A DNA stretch of 50,454 nt from Magnetospirillum sp. WYHS-4 (GTDB lineage: Bacteria > Pseudomonadota > Alphaproteobacteria > Rhodospirillales > GLO-3), in assembly GCA_039908345.1 (NCBI GenBank), contig JAMOBD010000014.1:1-50454 (forward strand). The letters run 5' to 3'. The stretch's first letter is position 1. Each line of letters starts with the position of its first letter. A program made the position numbers and the translations under genes. The notes under the pieces are model-generated. The model searched no databases. It worked only from the letters and a program-made list of their open reading frames with translations, and was not told where the DNA came from. Positions 35,755 to 44,642 of the stretch are shown one piece after another.

Positions 35755-38700
35755 ATGACCGGCAAGCCGCCCAACCCCGCCCTGCTCTATACTCGCGACG
35801 CGGTCGATACAGGCCGGGAGAAGCTGATGGGCCGCCACGCGGCGGGCGAGGGCTTCTTCAAGGGCTATCTGCGCCATGCCGGGGTGGCGCCGTTGCGCCT
35901 GGCGACCCTGACCGAGGGCGCTGCCGAGGATTTCCGCCGTCGCGCCCATCATTGGGGCTTCCCCGACGTTCGGCCCGAATGGCTGTCGCTCCAGGACCCG
36001 CTGAGCCTTCAGAAGGCGGGCGGTCTCTATGTTCCCGATCCGCTGATCGAATCCTTCGCCTGGCGACGCCGATCCCTGGGAGGTCGTGCCTACAGTCTTT
36101 GCGGGGTCAACCACACCATCGCCTCGGAGCGCGTGATGGACGGCATCGCGGCGCTGCTCACGGCTCCGGTGCAGCCCTGGGACGCCGTGATCTGCACTTC
36201 GCGTTCGGTCAAGCAGACCCTGCTGCGCCTGCTCGACGACTGGGGGGGCTACCTGCAGGACCGCCTGGGCACCAAGGGACGGCCGCGTCCCGTTTTCCAG
36301 ATGCCGGTCATTCCCTTGGGGGTCGATTGCGACCAGTTCGTCCCCGATGCCGCCTGGGCCGACGCCCGGGCCCGGATGCGCCAAGGCCTGGGAATCGCCG
36401 AGGGCGATCTTGCCGTGCTGTTTCTCGGCCGGCTCAGCTTTCACGCCAAGGCCCATCCCATGCCGCTCTACCTGGGCCTGGAGGCGGCGGCCAAGCTGAA
36501 ACCGGGCATCCGTTTGCACCTGATCCTGGCAGGCTGGTTCGCTACCCAGGCCATCGAGAAGGATTTCCGGGAAGGCGCCAAGGCCTTCTGTCCCTCGGTG
36601 ACCTTCCATGTCGTCGACGGCCGCCAGGCCAACCTGCGCTCGGGGGCTTGGGCGGGAGCGGACATCTTTGCCTCCTTCTCCGACAACATCCAGGAGACAT
36701 TCGGCCTGACTCCCGTCGAGGCCATGGCGGCCGGCTTGCCCGCCGTGGTGTCCGACTGGGATGGCTACAAGGACACCGTCCGCCATGGCGTCGACGGATT
36801 CCGCATCCCCACCCTGACCCCGCCGCCGGGCGCCGGGCGCGATCTTTCCCTGCCTCCCGACGTGACGCGGAACGACGAAGAGCGGGACCGGCTCTACAAC
36901 CGCTACTGCGGCTATGCCAGCCAATGCACGTCGGTCGATCCGGTCGGGGCGACCGAGGCCCTGGCGGCCCTGATCGCCGATCCGGACCTGCGTCGGCGCA
37001 TGGGCGAGGCGGGGCGGCGGCGTGCCCGCGAGGTTTTCGACTGGAAGCCGGTGATTGCGGCCTATCAGGCCTTGTGGGAGCAACTGGAAGAGATCCGGGC
37101 CGAAGTTCCCGAGGTGGCGCCCCGTCCCAAGGGCGGAGCGGCCAATCCGCTACGCGACGATCCCTTCCGCCTGTTTGCCGCATTTCCGACGGCGATGGTC
37201 GACGCGCGCACCCAGGTTGCCGCCATGCCGGGCGCCGACGGCGACCGGTTGCGTGCCGTCAAGGCATGGCCGATGAACGACGTCGCCGGCCGCCATCTGC
37301 CCGGCGATGCCGATCTTGCCCTTCTGCTGGCGCACCTGAGCGATGGACAGGCCCATCCGATCGCCGAATTGGCGGCGCTGCTGCCGGCAGGGCAGGATGC
37401 GGCGATGGCGCGTGCGGCCGTTTGGCTGAGCAAGATGGGCCTCGTTCACCTGACTGCGAACGTCGAGGCGCCGGCCAAGGCTTTGGCTTTCCAGGCCATG
37501 GGGCGGGGCGATATCAGGACGGCGGATGGCCTGTTCCGCAAGGCCCTGGCGAAGGAACCGGGAGATCCGGAACTGCTTGCGGCCCTGGGGGAAATGCTGA
37601 TGGCGACCGGCAACGGCGCCAAGGCGGCCCGGGTCTTGCGTCAGGCCATCCTCGCCGCGCCCGGAGAGGCGGTGCTGCATCGGCGCCTGGGCATGGTATT
37701 GTTGCAGGCCGGTCAAGGCCGCGAGGCCGTGGCACCCTTGCGCCGGGCTCGCAGGTTGGCGCCCGAGGACCCCGCAACGGTGTTGCTGCTGGGTTTGGCC
37801 CTGCGGCGAGCCGGAGAACCGGCCCTATCCTTGGAATACTTCTCTCTTTCGGCGGAGCCGCAGGGCTTCTACCACCGGGGCCTGGCATTGAAGTCCTTGG
37901 GCCGTCCGGATGAGGCCTTGGCCTGCTTCGCCAAGGGGCTGGCGACGGCACCTGGCGACCGGTTCCTGCGCGCCGCCCACGACAGCTTGCGCCTGGACGT
38001 GGGGGGCGGCGAGCGGGGAGCCCGGCGGGTCGGTCTCCTGATGTCCAGGCCGCTCCATGACGCGACCTTGCGGCCGCTGTTCGAGAGGCTCATGGGACGG
38101 CGGCCCGTGTTGCTGACCGGCGATGCGGACGATCTGGTCGAATTTTCACCCGGCATCGTGGTGACCTGCGAGCCATTGAGCGGTTCCTTGCGTCGACGCC
38201 TCGGGTCGGCACGGGCGGTCGGGTTGCCGTCGGGGCTGGCGGACGGGGCCGAGGCCAAGCGTTGGCAGGGGAAGGTCGACCGGTTCTGCGTACCTACCGA
38301 TAGCTTGGCCGACGAGATCGCCGCCGTCGGCGCCTTTCCGCGCGATTGCCTTTGGCCGGTGGGTTGCGTCGTCCTCGACGCCCTCTATTCGGGCCGCCTC
38401 GCGCCCTTGCCGGTGGCGCTCCCGGCGGGCCGCAAGGTGGTACTCTATCTGCTGGGTCCGGCGGCGCCCTTGCTCGGTAGCGAGGCGCCGGCTCCGTTGC
38501 GCGGCGGACGCGACGATGTCGTCGTCGTGGTCCGTCCCGATCCGTGGGTCTTCGAGCATCAGCCCCGATGGGTCGCCGCCTGGAAGGCAATGGCCGAGAA
38601 GGACCGCACCGTCCTGGTGGTCGACGATCCGGCGGCCGAAGTCGCCTCCTTGATGGCCATGGCCCAGGTCCTGGTCGCGGATGCGTCGGCTCCCGCCCTG

Positions 38701-38949
38701 CCTTTCCTGGCGCTGGACCGGCCGGTGGTTTTTCTCCGGCCCAGTGGCAAGCCTGGGGAGACGGAGTGGTGGGAGGCCGGCGAGACGGTAACAGATGTGA
38801 GCGGCCTGTCGGCTGCCGTGGCCCGTGCCCTGGACGACCCGCAGGCCGACGCCCCCCGCCGGGTGGCGGCGCGGCGGCACCTGTTCGCCGGGACCGGAGA
38901 CGGGCGGGCGGCGGAACGTCTGGTCGAACGGCTCTTGGCCCTCGAATGA
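35755..38949 (+). CDS. Multidomain glycosyltransferase with TPRs and a second transferase-like domain
   Basis: A 1064-residue protein. Residues 1-440 are a GT4-type glycosyltransferase: FLGRLSFHAKAHP, and the EX7E motif with E314 and E322 in ETFGLTPVEAMAAGLP, then the GYKDTV acceptor loop. Residues about 505-560 look like a winged-helix module (LLLAHLSDGQAHPIAELAALL). Residues about 580-750 hold TPR-like repeats. Residues about 760-1064 resemble the CDP-glycerol glycerophosphotransferase / glycosyltransferase-B fold (VVVRPDPW, DRPVVFLRP). No signal peptide or membrane helix is seen. It probably builds a surface glycan or glycosylates protein; this is inferred. It is coupled to the SDR gene. 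Confidence 0.82.
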   Translation: MTGKPPNPALLYTRDAVDTGREKLMGRHAAGEGFFKGYLRHAGVAPLRLATLTEGAAEDFRRRAHHWGFPDVRPEWLSLQDPLSLQKAGGLYVPDPLIESFAWRRRSLGGRAYSLCGVNHTIASERVMDGIAALLTAPVQPWDAVICTSRSVKQTLLRLLDDWGGYLQDRLGTKGRPRPVFQMPVIPLGVDCDQFVPDAAWADARARMRQGLGIAEGDLAVLFLGRLSFHAKAHPMPLYLGLEAAAKLKPGIRLHLILAGWFATQAIEKDFREGAKAFCPSVTFHVVDGRQANLRSGAWAGADIFASFSDNIQETFGLTPVEAMAAGLPAVVSDWDGYKDTVRHGVDGFRIPTLTPPPGAGRDLSLPPDVTRNDEERDRLYNRYCGYASQCTSVDPVGATEALAALIADPDLRRRMGEAGRRRAREVFDWKPVIAAYQALWEQLEEIRAEVPEVAPRPKGGAANPLRDDPFRLFAAFPTAMVDARTQVAAMPGADGDRLRAVKAWPMNDVAGRHLPGDADLALLLAHLSDGQAHPIAELAALLPAGQDAAMARAAVWLSKMGLVHLTANVEAPAKALAFQAMGRGDIRTADGLFRKALAKEPGDPELLAALGEMLMATGNGAKAARVLRQAILAAPGEAVLHRRLGMVLLQAGQGREAVAPLRRARRLAPEDPATVLLLGLALRRAGEPALSLEYFSLSAEPQGFYHRGLALKSLGRPDEALACFAKGLATAPGDRFLRAAHDSLRLDVGGGERGARRVGLLMSRPLHDATLRPLFERLMGRRPVLLTGDADDLVEFSPGIVVTCEPLSGSLRRRLGSARAVGLPSGLADGAEAKRWQGKVDRFCVPTDSLADEIAAVGAFPRDCLWPVGCVVLDALYSGRLAPLPVALPAGRKVVLYLLGPAAPLLGSEAPAPLRGGRDDVVVVVRPDPWVFEHQPRWVAAWKAMAEKDRTVLVVDDPAAEVASLMAMAQVLVADASAPALPFLALDRPVVFLRPSGKPGETEWWEAGETVTDVSGLSAAVARALDDPQADAPRRVAARRHLFAGTGDGRAAERLVERLLALE

Positions 38950-38987
38950 TACCGGCCAACCCTAGAATCGACTCGTTGGCCGGTATC
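38948..38987. repeat. 13-bp perfect inverted repeat at the stop of the glycosyltransferase gene
   Basis: GATACCGGCCAAC (38948-38960) and GTTGGCCGGTATC (38975-38987) pair perfectly with a 14-nt loop. The repeat overlaps the stop codon. No T-tract follows. A second inverted repeat CAACCGG/CCGGTTG (39015-39039) lies before the next gene. Confidence 0.7.
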
Positions 38988-39068
38988 GAGCCGGCGAGGG
39001 ACAAGAAAAAATGTCAACCGGCAAATTATTGTCCGGTTGGCATGAGTGCCCAACACAGGAGAACGGAA

Positions 39069-39437
39069 ATGATCGGCAAGGCATGGATGATGGCGGCGGT
39101 CCTGGTGGCCGCCCTGCCGGCGGCGGCCCAAGAGGTTCCGCAGGCCCTGCGGGAAAAGACCAAGGTCGAGGGTCTGCTCAAGGGGCGGACCCTGGAAGGA
39201 ACCTATCTGCGTACCGGAAGCCCCTACCGGCTGGTGTTCGGAGCGGACGGCGGCCTGGTCAACCAGGAGGGGGCACAGGGGCGTTGGTGGGTAGACGACC
39301 AGGGCCAGTATTGCCGCGAATGGACTTCGGGCGCCCTGCAGGGCAACCGTGCCTGTCTGGGCGTGGCGCAAGCCGTGGATGGGGGCATAGCCTTCCTGCA
39401 CGAAGGACGGAAGGTGGCCGAGGGCCGTCTCCGGTGA
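39069..39437 (+). CDS. Hypothetical exported protein
   Basis: A 122-residue protein with a Sec signal peptide (residues 1-20, ending in AAA-QE). The mature part is beta-rich: GLLKGRTLEGTYLRTG, YRLVFGADGGLV, GRWWVDDQGQYC, a pattern also seen in small secreted proteins with a lipocalin-like or META-type barrel. Two cysteines (near 81 and 95) may form a disulfide. The family is unknown. The gene is preceded by AACGGA, and by inverted repeats in its leader. Confidence 0.75.
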   Translation: MIGKAWMMAAVLVAALPAAAQEVPQALREKTKVEGLLKGRTLEGTYLRTGSPYRLVFGADGGLVNQEGAQGRWWVDDQGQYCREWTSGALQGNRACLGVAQAVDGGIAFLHEGRKVAEGRLR

Positions 39438-39524
39438 CGGGGGTCACAGGAAATCCGGCGTCCCTGCGCTAGGATCGTTCCATTGCCGGGGAAGCGATGC
39501 CGGTTTTGGAAATGGACAACGGTC

Positions 39525-39758
39525 ATGGGTAGCGGCGGGAACGGTGGCAACGGCACGGCGGGGGCTTACCTGGATCTGGTGGCGGCTGGCTACGGCTACT
39601 CCGTGCCCTGCGGAGCCGGCGATGCCAAGCCGGCGCGGGCTTGGCTTTCCGCTCAAGGTGTCCGTTTCTTCGAAAGCCGCGGCCTTTTCGGGTTCCGGAA
39701 CCGCGGGGACGCCCTGGTCTTCGCCGCCCAGTTCTCCCCCGGAAGCCGGCTTTTTTAA
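39525..39758 (+). CDS. Small hypothetical protein
   Basis: A 77-residue ORF with a Gly/Asn-rich N-terminus and a C-terminal half of mixed aromatic and charged residues (FFESRGLFGFRNRGDALVFA) that looks protein-like. No family is recognised and the Shine-Dalgarno is weak. Its TAA overlaps the TAA of the convergent diguanylate cyclase gene. Confidence 0.42.
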   Translation: MGSGGNGGNGTAGAYLDLVAAGYGYSVPCGAGDAKPARAWLSAQGVRFFESRGLFGFRNRGDALVFAAQFSPGSRLF

Positions 39759-41200
39759 CGGTCTTCCTCTGGAGTTTCCACCCGGTCGCGGCCGCCTTCC
39801 TTGGCCCGATAGAGCGCCGTGTCGGCGCGATGCAGGCTGCCTTCCAGGGATTCGTCAGGTCGCAGGCATTCGGCCACCCCGATACTGCAGGTGACCTTCA
39901 GGACGCGGCCGTCGGGCAGGGGGAATTCCAGTCTGGCGACGGCTTTACGCATCCGCTCGGCGACCAGGATGGCCTCGCCCATGTCCGTTTCCGGCAGGAC
40001 GACGGAAAATTCCTCGCCGCCCATGCGCCCCAACAGGTCTTGTTCGCGTAGCGTCTGCCGGCCGCAAACCACAAAGGCCTTCAGCACCTCGTCGCCGAGA
40101 GCATGGCCATGGCTGTCGTTGACCTTCTTGAAGTGGTCGAGGTCGAGCATCATCACCGAGATGGGGTGGCCGTAGCGTCGGCTGCGCACCATTTCCCGCT
40201 CAGCCACGTCCAGGAAGTGGCGGCGGTTGCTGGCGCCGGTCAATGGATCGGTGGTGGCCAAACGGCGCAGTTCGTCCTGCATGCGTACCCGTTCGAGGGC
40301 CTGCCCGAGACGGCGGGCCAGTTCTTCGATCAGGCGCCGTTCGGAGGGCAGGAAGGGGCCGCCGCCCAGGTCGGGCCGTTCTTCCACGTAGACGACTTCC
40401 AGGTAGCCGGCCGGCACGCTGCCGACCAGGATTTCCACCCACAGTTTCCACGGGGAATCTTGAAAGTTTGCGGTGGCGACCGACCCGGCCCGGCAGGCTT
40501 CGGGGCAGGACAGGCGGACCGCCGCGACCTCCGAATGCTCCCAGCCGTCGGCCACCAGGTTGACTACCCGTTGCATGGCGGAACCTAAAGGCAGGTTCGG
40601 ATCGTCCAAGGTGCGCGAGACCGAATAGAGACAATCGGTTTCGCGGATGCGCTTTTCCAGGCCGTGATTGGCCTGCAGGGCCATATCGCGAGCGATTGCC
40701 AAGTCGTCGGCCAAGGCGACGAGATGGGCTCCCTGGGCTTCCAGGCGCTCGTGACTGTCCTCCAGTTGGGCGAGGCGGAGGCGGAGTTCCTCCTGCGTGC
40801 GGACCAGTTCGCCCTCGGCCCGCTTGCGGTGGATCGCGTAACGGAAGGCACGGCCGAGAGCTTCGGGGTGCAACTGGCCCTTGACCAGAAAATCCTGGGC
40901 TCCGAGATCAAGGGCTGCATCGACATTGCGGTCATCGTCCTCGGCGGTCAGGACGATGACCGGTGTCCCGACGGTGCTGCGGCAGATCCTTTCGACGGTC
41001 GCGCTGCCCTGGGAATCGGGAAGATTGAGATCGAGCAGGACGACATCGAACCGGCCGGCGCGCAACCGCATTTCCGCGGCCGCGAGCGTATCCGCGTGGT
41101 CCACGATCCCCCCCGCCGCCTCGATTGCCGAAGTCGCCTGCAGCGCTTGCGTCGGGCTATCCTCGACCAGCAGCACGCTGAGGATGGAATCATCAGCCAT
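39755..41200 (-). CDS. Response regulator diguanylate cyclase (REC-GAF-like-GGDEF)
   Basis: A 481-residue cytoplasmic signalling protein. Residues 5-125 are a receiver with phospho-acceptor D57 (VVLLDLNLP). A coiled coil follows (125-185), then a GAF-like sensor (about 190-305) and a GGDEF domain (310-475). The active site reads GGEEF (394-398), and an inhibitory I-site R385-x-x-D388 lies five residues upstream. It should make c-di-GMP when phosphorylated. GGGGAAG favours the start at 41200 over a GTG five codons earlier. The two histidine kinases nearby are possible partners. Confidence 0.93.
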   Translation of the reverse strand: MADDSILSVLLVEDSPTQALQATSAIEAAGGIVDHADTLAAAEMRLRAGRFDVVLLDLNLPDSQGSATVERICRSTVGTPVIVLTAEDDDRNVDAALDLGAQDFLVKGQLHPEALGRAFRYAIHRKRAEGELVRTQEELRLRLAQLEDSHERLEAQGAHLVALADDLAIARDMALQANHGLEKRIRETDCLYSVSRTLDDPNLPLGSAMQRVVNLVADGWEHSEVAAVRLSCPEACRAGSVATANFQDSPWKLWVEILVGSVPAGYLEVVYVEERPDLGGGPFLPSERRLIEELARRLGQALERVRMQDELRRLATTDPLTGASNRRHFLDVAEREMVRSRRYGHPISVMMLDLDHFKKVNDSHGHALGDEVLKAFVVCGRQTLREQDLLGRMGGEEFSVVLPETDMGEAILVAERMRKAVARLEFPLPDGRVLKVTCSIGVAECLRPDESLEGSLHRADTALYRAKEGGRDRVETPEEDR

Positions 41201-41350
41201 CCCGTTCTTCCCCACATCCCACGCCCCCGAGGCATACTGGGGCCTTTCTTGGCCGGATGCAATGTTCCGGCAGCGCTTGTGACGCCAATTACGGCGGGTG
41301 GGCGAAGGGCGGGATAGGCTTTGACGATCGCAGGTCGATAGGAACTTCCA

Positions 41351-41497
41351 ATGGACCTCTCACTCGCCAACATGGTTTTGTCTTCGGGCTGGAAGGGGTG
41401 GACCGCCCTCTTCGGCGATCAGACGTTGGCCATCCTGGCGGCCATCGTGGTGCTCCTGGTTCTCGGGTTTCTCATCAAGCGAGTGCGTCAGGGATAG
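41351..41497 (+). CDS. 48-residue single-pass membrane protein
   Basis: A short ORF with AGGA 8 nt before the ATG. Residues 26-42 form one strong transmembrane helix (LAILAAIVVLLVLGFLI), followed by a basic KRVRQ end. No family is recognised. It lies between the diguanylate cyclase and the zinc-ribbon gene, divergent from the former by 150 bp. Confidence 0.6.
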   Translation: MDLSLANMVLSSGWKGWTALFGDQTLAILAAIVVLLVLGFLIKRVRQG

Positions 41498-41561
41498 GCG
41501 TCATTCTCCCGTCATCATCCTTGTCCATGATGGTTTCGCGATGCACAGCGGGAGAAACCTG

Positions 41562-41813
41562 ATGCAGTGGTCGAACCATCTGGTCCATCCGGGCGACGAA
41601 CGATGCGTTTGTTGCGGCGGCCATTTGCCACGCGGCCAGTCGATCTGCCCCGGCTGCCGGGCGGTCATTCGCCGGGCACCGGACCTGTTCCGCCTGGTGG
41701 AAAGGCTGGCCAGCCGGGACGGCGACGCGGAAGGCTTGGCGCGCGAGGCCGGCGCTCTGCTGGCCGAGATCGCGGCGCGGAGCACGGTGCCTAGGGCAGC
41801 GGCCGCCTGCTAG
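41562..41813 (+). CDS. Small zinc-ribbon-like protein
   Basis: An 83-residue protein whose N-terminal part has two C-x-x-C pairs (CVCC and CPGC, about 14 residues apart), a likely zinc ribbon. The remainder is a charged helical segment. GGGAG lies 9 nt before the ATG at 41562, which is preferred over an ATG seven codons upstream. The function is unknown. It is on the same strand as the 48-residue membrane protein, 64 bp further on. Confidence 0.65.
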   Translation: MQWSNHLVHPGDERCVCCGGHLPRGQSICPGCRAVIRRAPDLFRLVERLASRDGDAEGLAREAGALLAEIAARSTVPRAAAAC

Positions 41814-41843
41814 AGCCGATCCGGGAATGACGGAATCGGCTCT
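41812..41843. terminator. Hairpin between convergent zinc-ribbon and kinase genes
   Basis: AGAGCCGAT (41812-41820) pairs with ATCGGCTCT (41835-41843), and the stem can be lengthened by CCG/CGG with one bulge. It lies between two convergent stops. There is no clear T-tract, so efficiency is uncertain. Confidence 0.5.
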
Positions 41844-41883
41844 CGTTATCGCCTTTGGCCGCCCGCCCTCCGGGCGGAGCCAG

Positions 41884-44454
41884 CTACCCGGCGGCACCAC
41901 CGGCCGGCAGGGTGAAGAAGAACGTACTTCCTTCGCCCGGCTTGGATTCCACCCAGATGCGTCCGCCGTGCCGTTCCACGATGCGTTTGCAGACCGCGAG
42001 TCCGATGCCCGTTCCGGCGTACTGGGAACGGCCGTGCAGGCGCTGGAACACCCGGAAGATACGCTCGAAGTATTGCGCATCGATACCGATTCCATTGTCG
42101 GCGATCGAAAACAGCCATTCGCTTTCCTGGCGGCGGGCGGATATCCGGATGACCGGCTGCCGGTCGGGAACCCGGTATTTGAGGGCGTTGCCCACCAGAT
42201 TCTGCAGCAAGCGCATCAATTGGCCGGCATCGGCCGTGACGACCGGTAACTCGCCGATCTCCAGTTCGGCCCCGCTTTCATCGATGGCGCGGACCAAGTT
42301 GTCGAGCGCCCCCCGCAGGGCCTGTCGGCTGTCCACGGGATGCCGGTGGGCCCCCCGGCTGTTGATGCGGGAATACTCCAGCAGGTCGTGGATCATCGCC
42401 TGCATGCGGCCGCTGCCGTCGACCGCGAAGCCGATGAAGTCGTCGGCCTCCTGGTCCAGTCGGGTTTGATAGCGCCGTTGCAAGAGGTTGAGATAGCCCG
42501 AGACCATGCGCAACGGCTCTTGCAGGTCGTGGGAGATGGCGTAGGCGAAATCCTCCAGATCGGCGTTGGATCGCACCAGCGCCTCCTTGACGGCGTACCA
42601 TTCCGAAATATCGAAGCCCACACCCAGGAGACAGGGGGTGCCCTCGATTTCGCGGTTGAGTCCGGTGAAGTCGAACGGAACGAACTGTCCGCCCTTGGTC
42701 TTCAGCCGAGCCTCGACGTGAGCGTCGCCGCCTGCGAAGACCTGGTCGATGGCGGTCTGGACCAGGGCGCGGTCGGCCTCGGCGATGAGGTCGATCGGCC
42801 TCAGGGCGGCGATTTCGGCGCCCGTGTATCCGGTGACCTTCTCCAGATGCGGATTCCACATCAGCCACCGGTTCTGGCGGTCGAATAGGTAGAATATTCC
42901 AGGAAGGGAATTGACCAGGGACCGGGAGAAGTCCCGCTCGTGGCGGAGCTGTTCCTCCGCTTGGCGGCGTGCCAGGATACCGCCCAGATTGCGGGCCACG
43001 GCGATCAGGAACTCGCGTTCCGGTTCGTCCAGTCGGGCTCCCGCGGGAAGGGTCACACTCAGGACGCCCACCACGCATTCTCCCACCGCCACCGGAATGC
43101 AGGTATGCCCGTGGTCGGCCATGCCGGGAAGATTGGCTTCATGGCGTTCGTCCATATGGCCGACCTCGACGATCTCCAGCGATTCCGCGGCGCGTCCGCA
43201 AAGACAATAGCCGTAGGGAACCTCGGCGCAGACCTCGGCCATGGCGCCCAGTCCATGCTGGGCGATCAGGCGCAGGCGTCGGCGGTCCGGGTCGGCCAGG
43301 AACAGGGCGGCCCGCTGGTTGGACATCATCCCGGGCAGCTCGGTGACGATAGCCAACGTGCGGCGCAGGATCTCCTCGGCCGGCAGATCGTCCAGGGCGA
43401 GCCCCTGGATGCGGCCGAGGCCGTCCTGGAAGGCCGAGTGGCGCAGCACTTCCTCCTCGCGGAGCCGCCGGTCCGTGGCATCGACACAGCCGCCGATATA
43501 GCCGGCGAAACTGCCGTCCCCGTGGAACCAGGGCGCCCCGGAGTTCGCCACCCAGCGGTGGGAGCCATCGCGGAATTGGAGGCGATGTTCGACCTGGAAC
43601 GGCCGCATGAGCTTGAAGGCGGTGGCATAGCGGGCAAGGAAATCCTCCCGGTCGGCCGGATGGATGCGCCCGACCCAACCGGCCCCGAGATGGGCTGTGG
43701 CCGGCAAGCCGGTGAATTCCTCCCAGGCCTTGTTGACCCAGAGGCAGTCGCCCTCGGGCGAGAAGGCCCAGACCAAGTTGGGCAGGCATTCGGCGAGGCT
43801 GCGGAACCGGAGTTCGCTGTCCTCCATCTCGCGGCGGCGCTTCTGTTCGGCTTCCAGGGCGAGGAACTCCATTCGCCGCAGCCGGTTGTTGCGTCCCAGC
43901 ACCGCCACACCGACCAGGTTCGCCATTCCCATAAGCGTCAGAATGCCCACGAAATAGGGGGGGACGGCGCCCGGTTGCGTGAAAAACGCCGTGACGAAGG
44001 CCAGGGTGAAAACCACTCCGGAGATCGCCACCCAGCGGAAGCGGACCGGGAATATCAGGTAGTTGAAGATGACGAGAACCGCGGCGACGGACAGCGACAG
44101 CGGACTGGGAAGCAAATGGAACATCGCGGCCGCCGCACCATAGAGGGTGATCTGGGTAACCCAGATCAAGCCTTCCAAGACCACAGGCCGGGTTGCCTTG
44201 TAGATGCCCCAGATGGCGGCCAGGTTGATCGCCAGCATCGCCAGGCGGGTGCCGGCGATGGGCCAGAACAACGCCGTGCCCAGATGCCGGAAGTCGTTGA
44301 CGAGAAACAGAAGCAGGCTGCCGAAGGTGATCCACAGGAGGGTTCGGGCATGACGTTGCGTTTCCGGGAACGTCACCGCGCGGAACGACTGCTCCATCCC
44401 GCGGTCCGCGAACTCTCCTCCGATAGGCGACAGGGCTGTCTTCGGCAGGCCCAT
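41884..44454 (-). CDS. Membrane histidine kinase (5-6 TM, PAS-GAF-PAS-HisKA-HATPase)
   Basis: An 856-residue sensor kinase. About five or six transmembrane helices (38-190) have no large periplasmic loop, like MASE-type sensors. A PAS domain (about 212-335), a GAF domain (about 345-500) and a second PAS (about 505-625) follow. The phospho-accepting His642 lies in AISHDLQEPLR, and the ATPase has N in QNLVGNALKY, DNGIG and GTGIGL. There is no receiver domain and no regulator gene directly beside it. The GAF domain has several Cys/His (C417, C419, H433), which could bind a cofactor. The start may be M1 or M20. Confidence 0.92.
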   Translation of the reverse strand: MGLPKTALSPIGGEFADRGMEQSFRAVTFPETQRHARTLLWITFGSLLLFLVNDFRHLGTALFWPIAGTRLAMLAINLAAIWGIYKATRPVVLEGLIWVTQITLYGAAAAMFHLLPSPLSLSVAAVLVIFNYLIFPVRFRWVAISGVVFTLAFVTAFFTQPGAVPPYFVGILTLMGMANLVGVAVLGRNNRLRRMEFLALEAEQKRRREMEDSELRFRSLAECLPNLVWAFSPEGDCLWVNKAWEEFTGLPATAHLGAGWVGRIHPADREDFLARYATAFKLMRPFQVEHRLQFRDGSHRWVANSGAPWFHGDGSFAGYIGGCVDATDRRLREEEVLRHSAFQDGLGRIQGLALDDLPAEEILRRTLAIVTELPGMMSNQRAALFLADPDRRRLRLIAQHGLGAMAEVCAEVPYGYCLCGRAAESLEIVEVGHMDERHEANLPGMADHGHTCIPVAVGECVVGVLSVTLPAGARLDEPEREFLIAVARNLGGILARRQAEEQLRHERDFSRSLVNSLPGIFYLFDRQNRWLMWNPHLEKVTGYTGAEIAALRPIDLIAEADRALVQTAIDQVFAGGDAHVEARLKTKGGQFVPFDFTGLNREIEGTPCLLGVGFDISEWYAVKEALVRSNADLEDFAYAISHDLQEPLRMVSGYLNLLQRRYQTRLDQEADDFIGFAVDGSGRMQAMIHDLLEYSRINSRGAHRHPVDSRQALRGALDNLVRAIDESGAELEIGELPVVTADAGQLMRLLQNLVGNALKYRVPDRQPVIRISARRQESEWLFSIADNGIGIDAQYFERIFRVFQRLHGRSQYAGTGIGLAVCKRIVERHGGRIWVESKPGEGSTFFFTLPAGGAAG

Positions 44455-44642
44455 CTTCGATGACCCATTCCTTAGCCCTCGGGAGCACGGCTCATCGGTT
44501 CGGGAGGCAACCCAAGGAGGCGGTTCTCGAACGACCGCAAGGCATCCATTCTACTCCGCCACCCCTGTAGATTTGCAAGCTGGAAATGAGATATTGCCCC
44601 GGTTTCGATCATCGTCCTGATTGAAGGGCAGGCATTTTGCGG

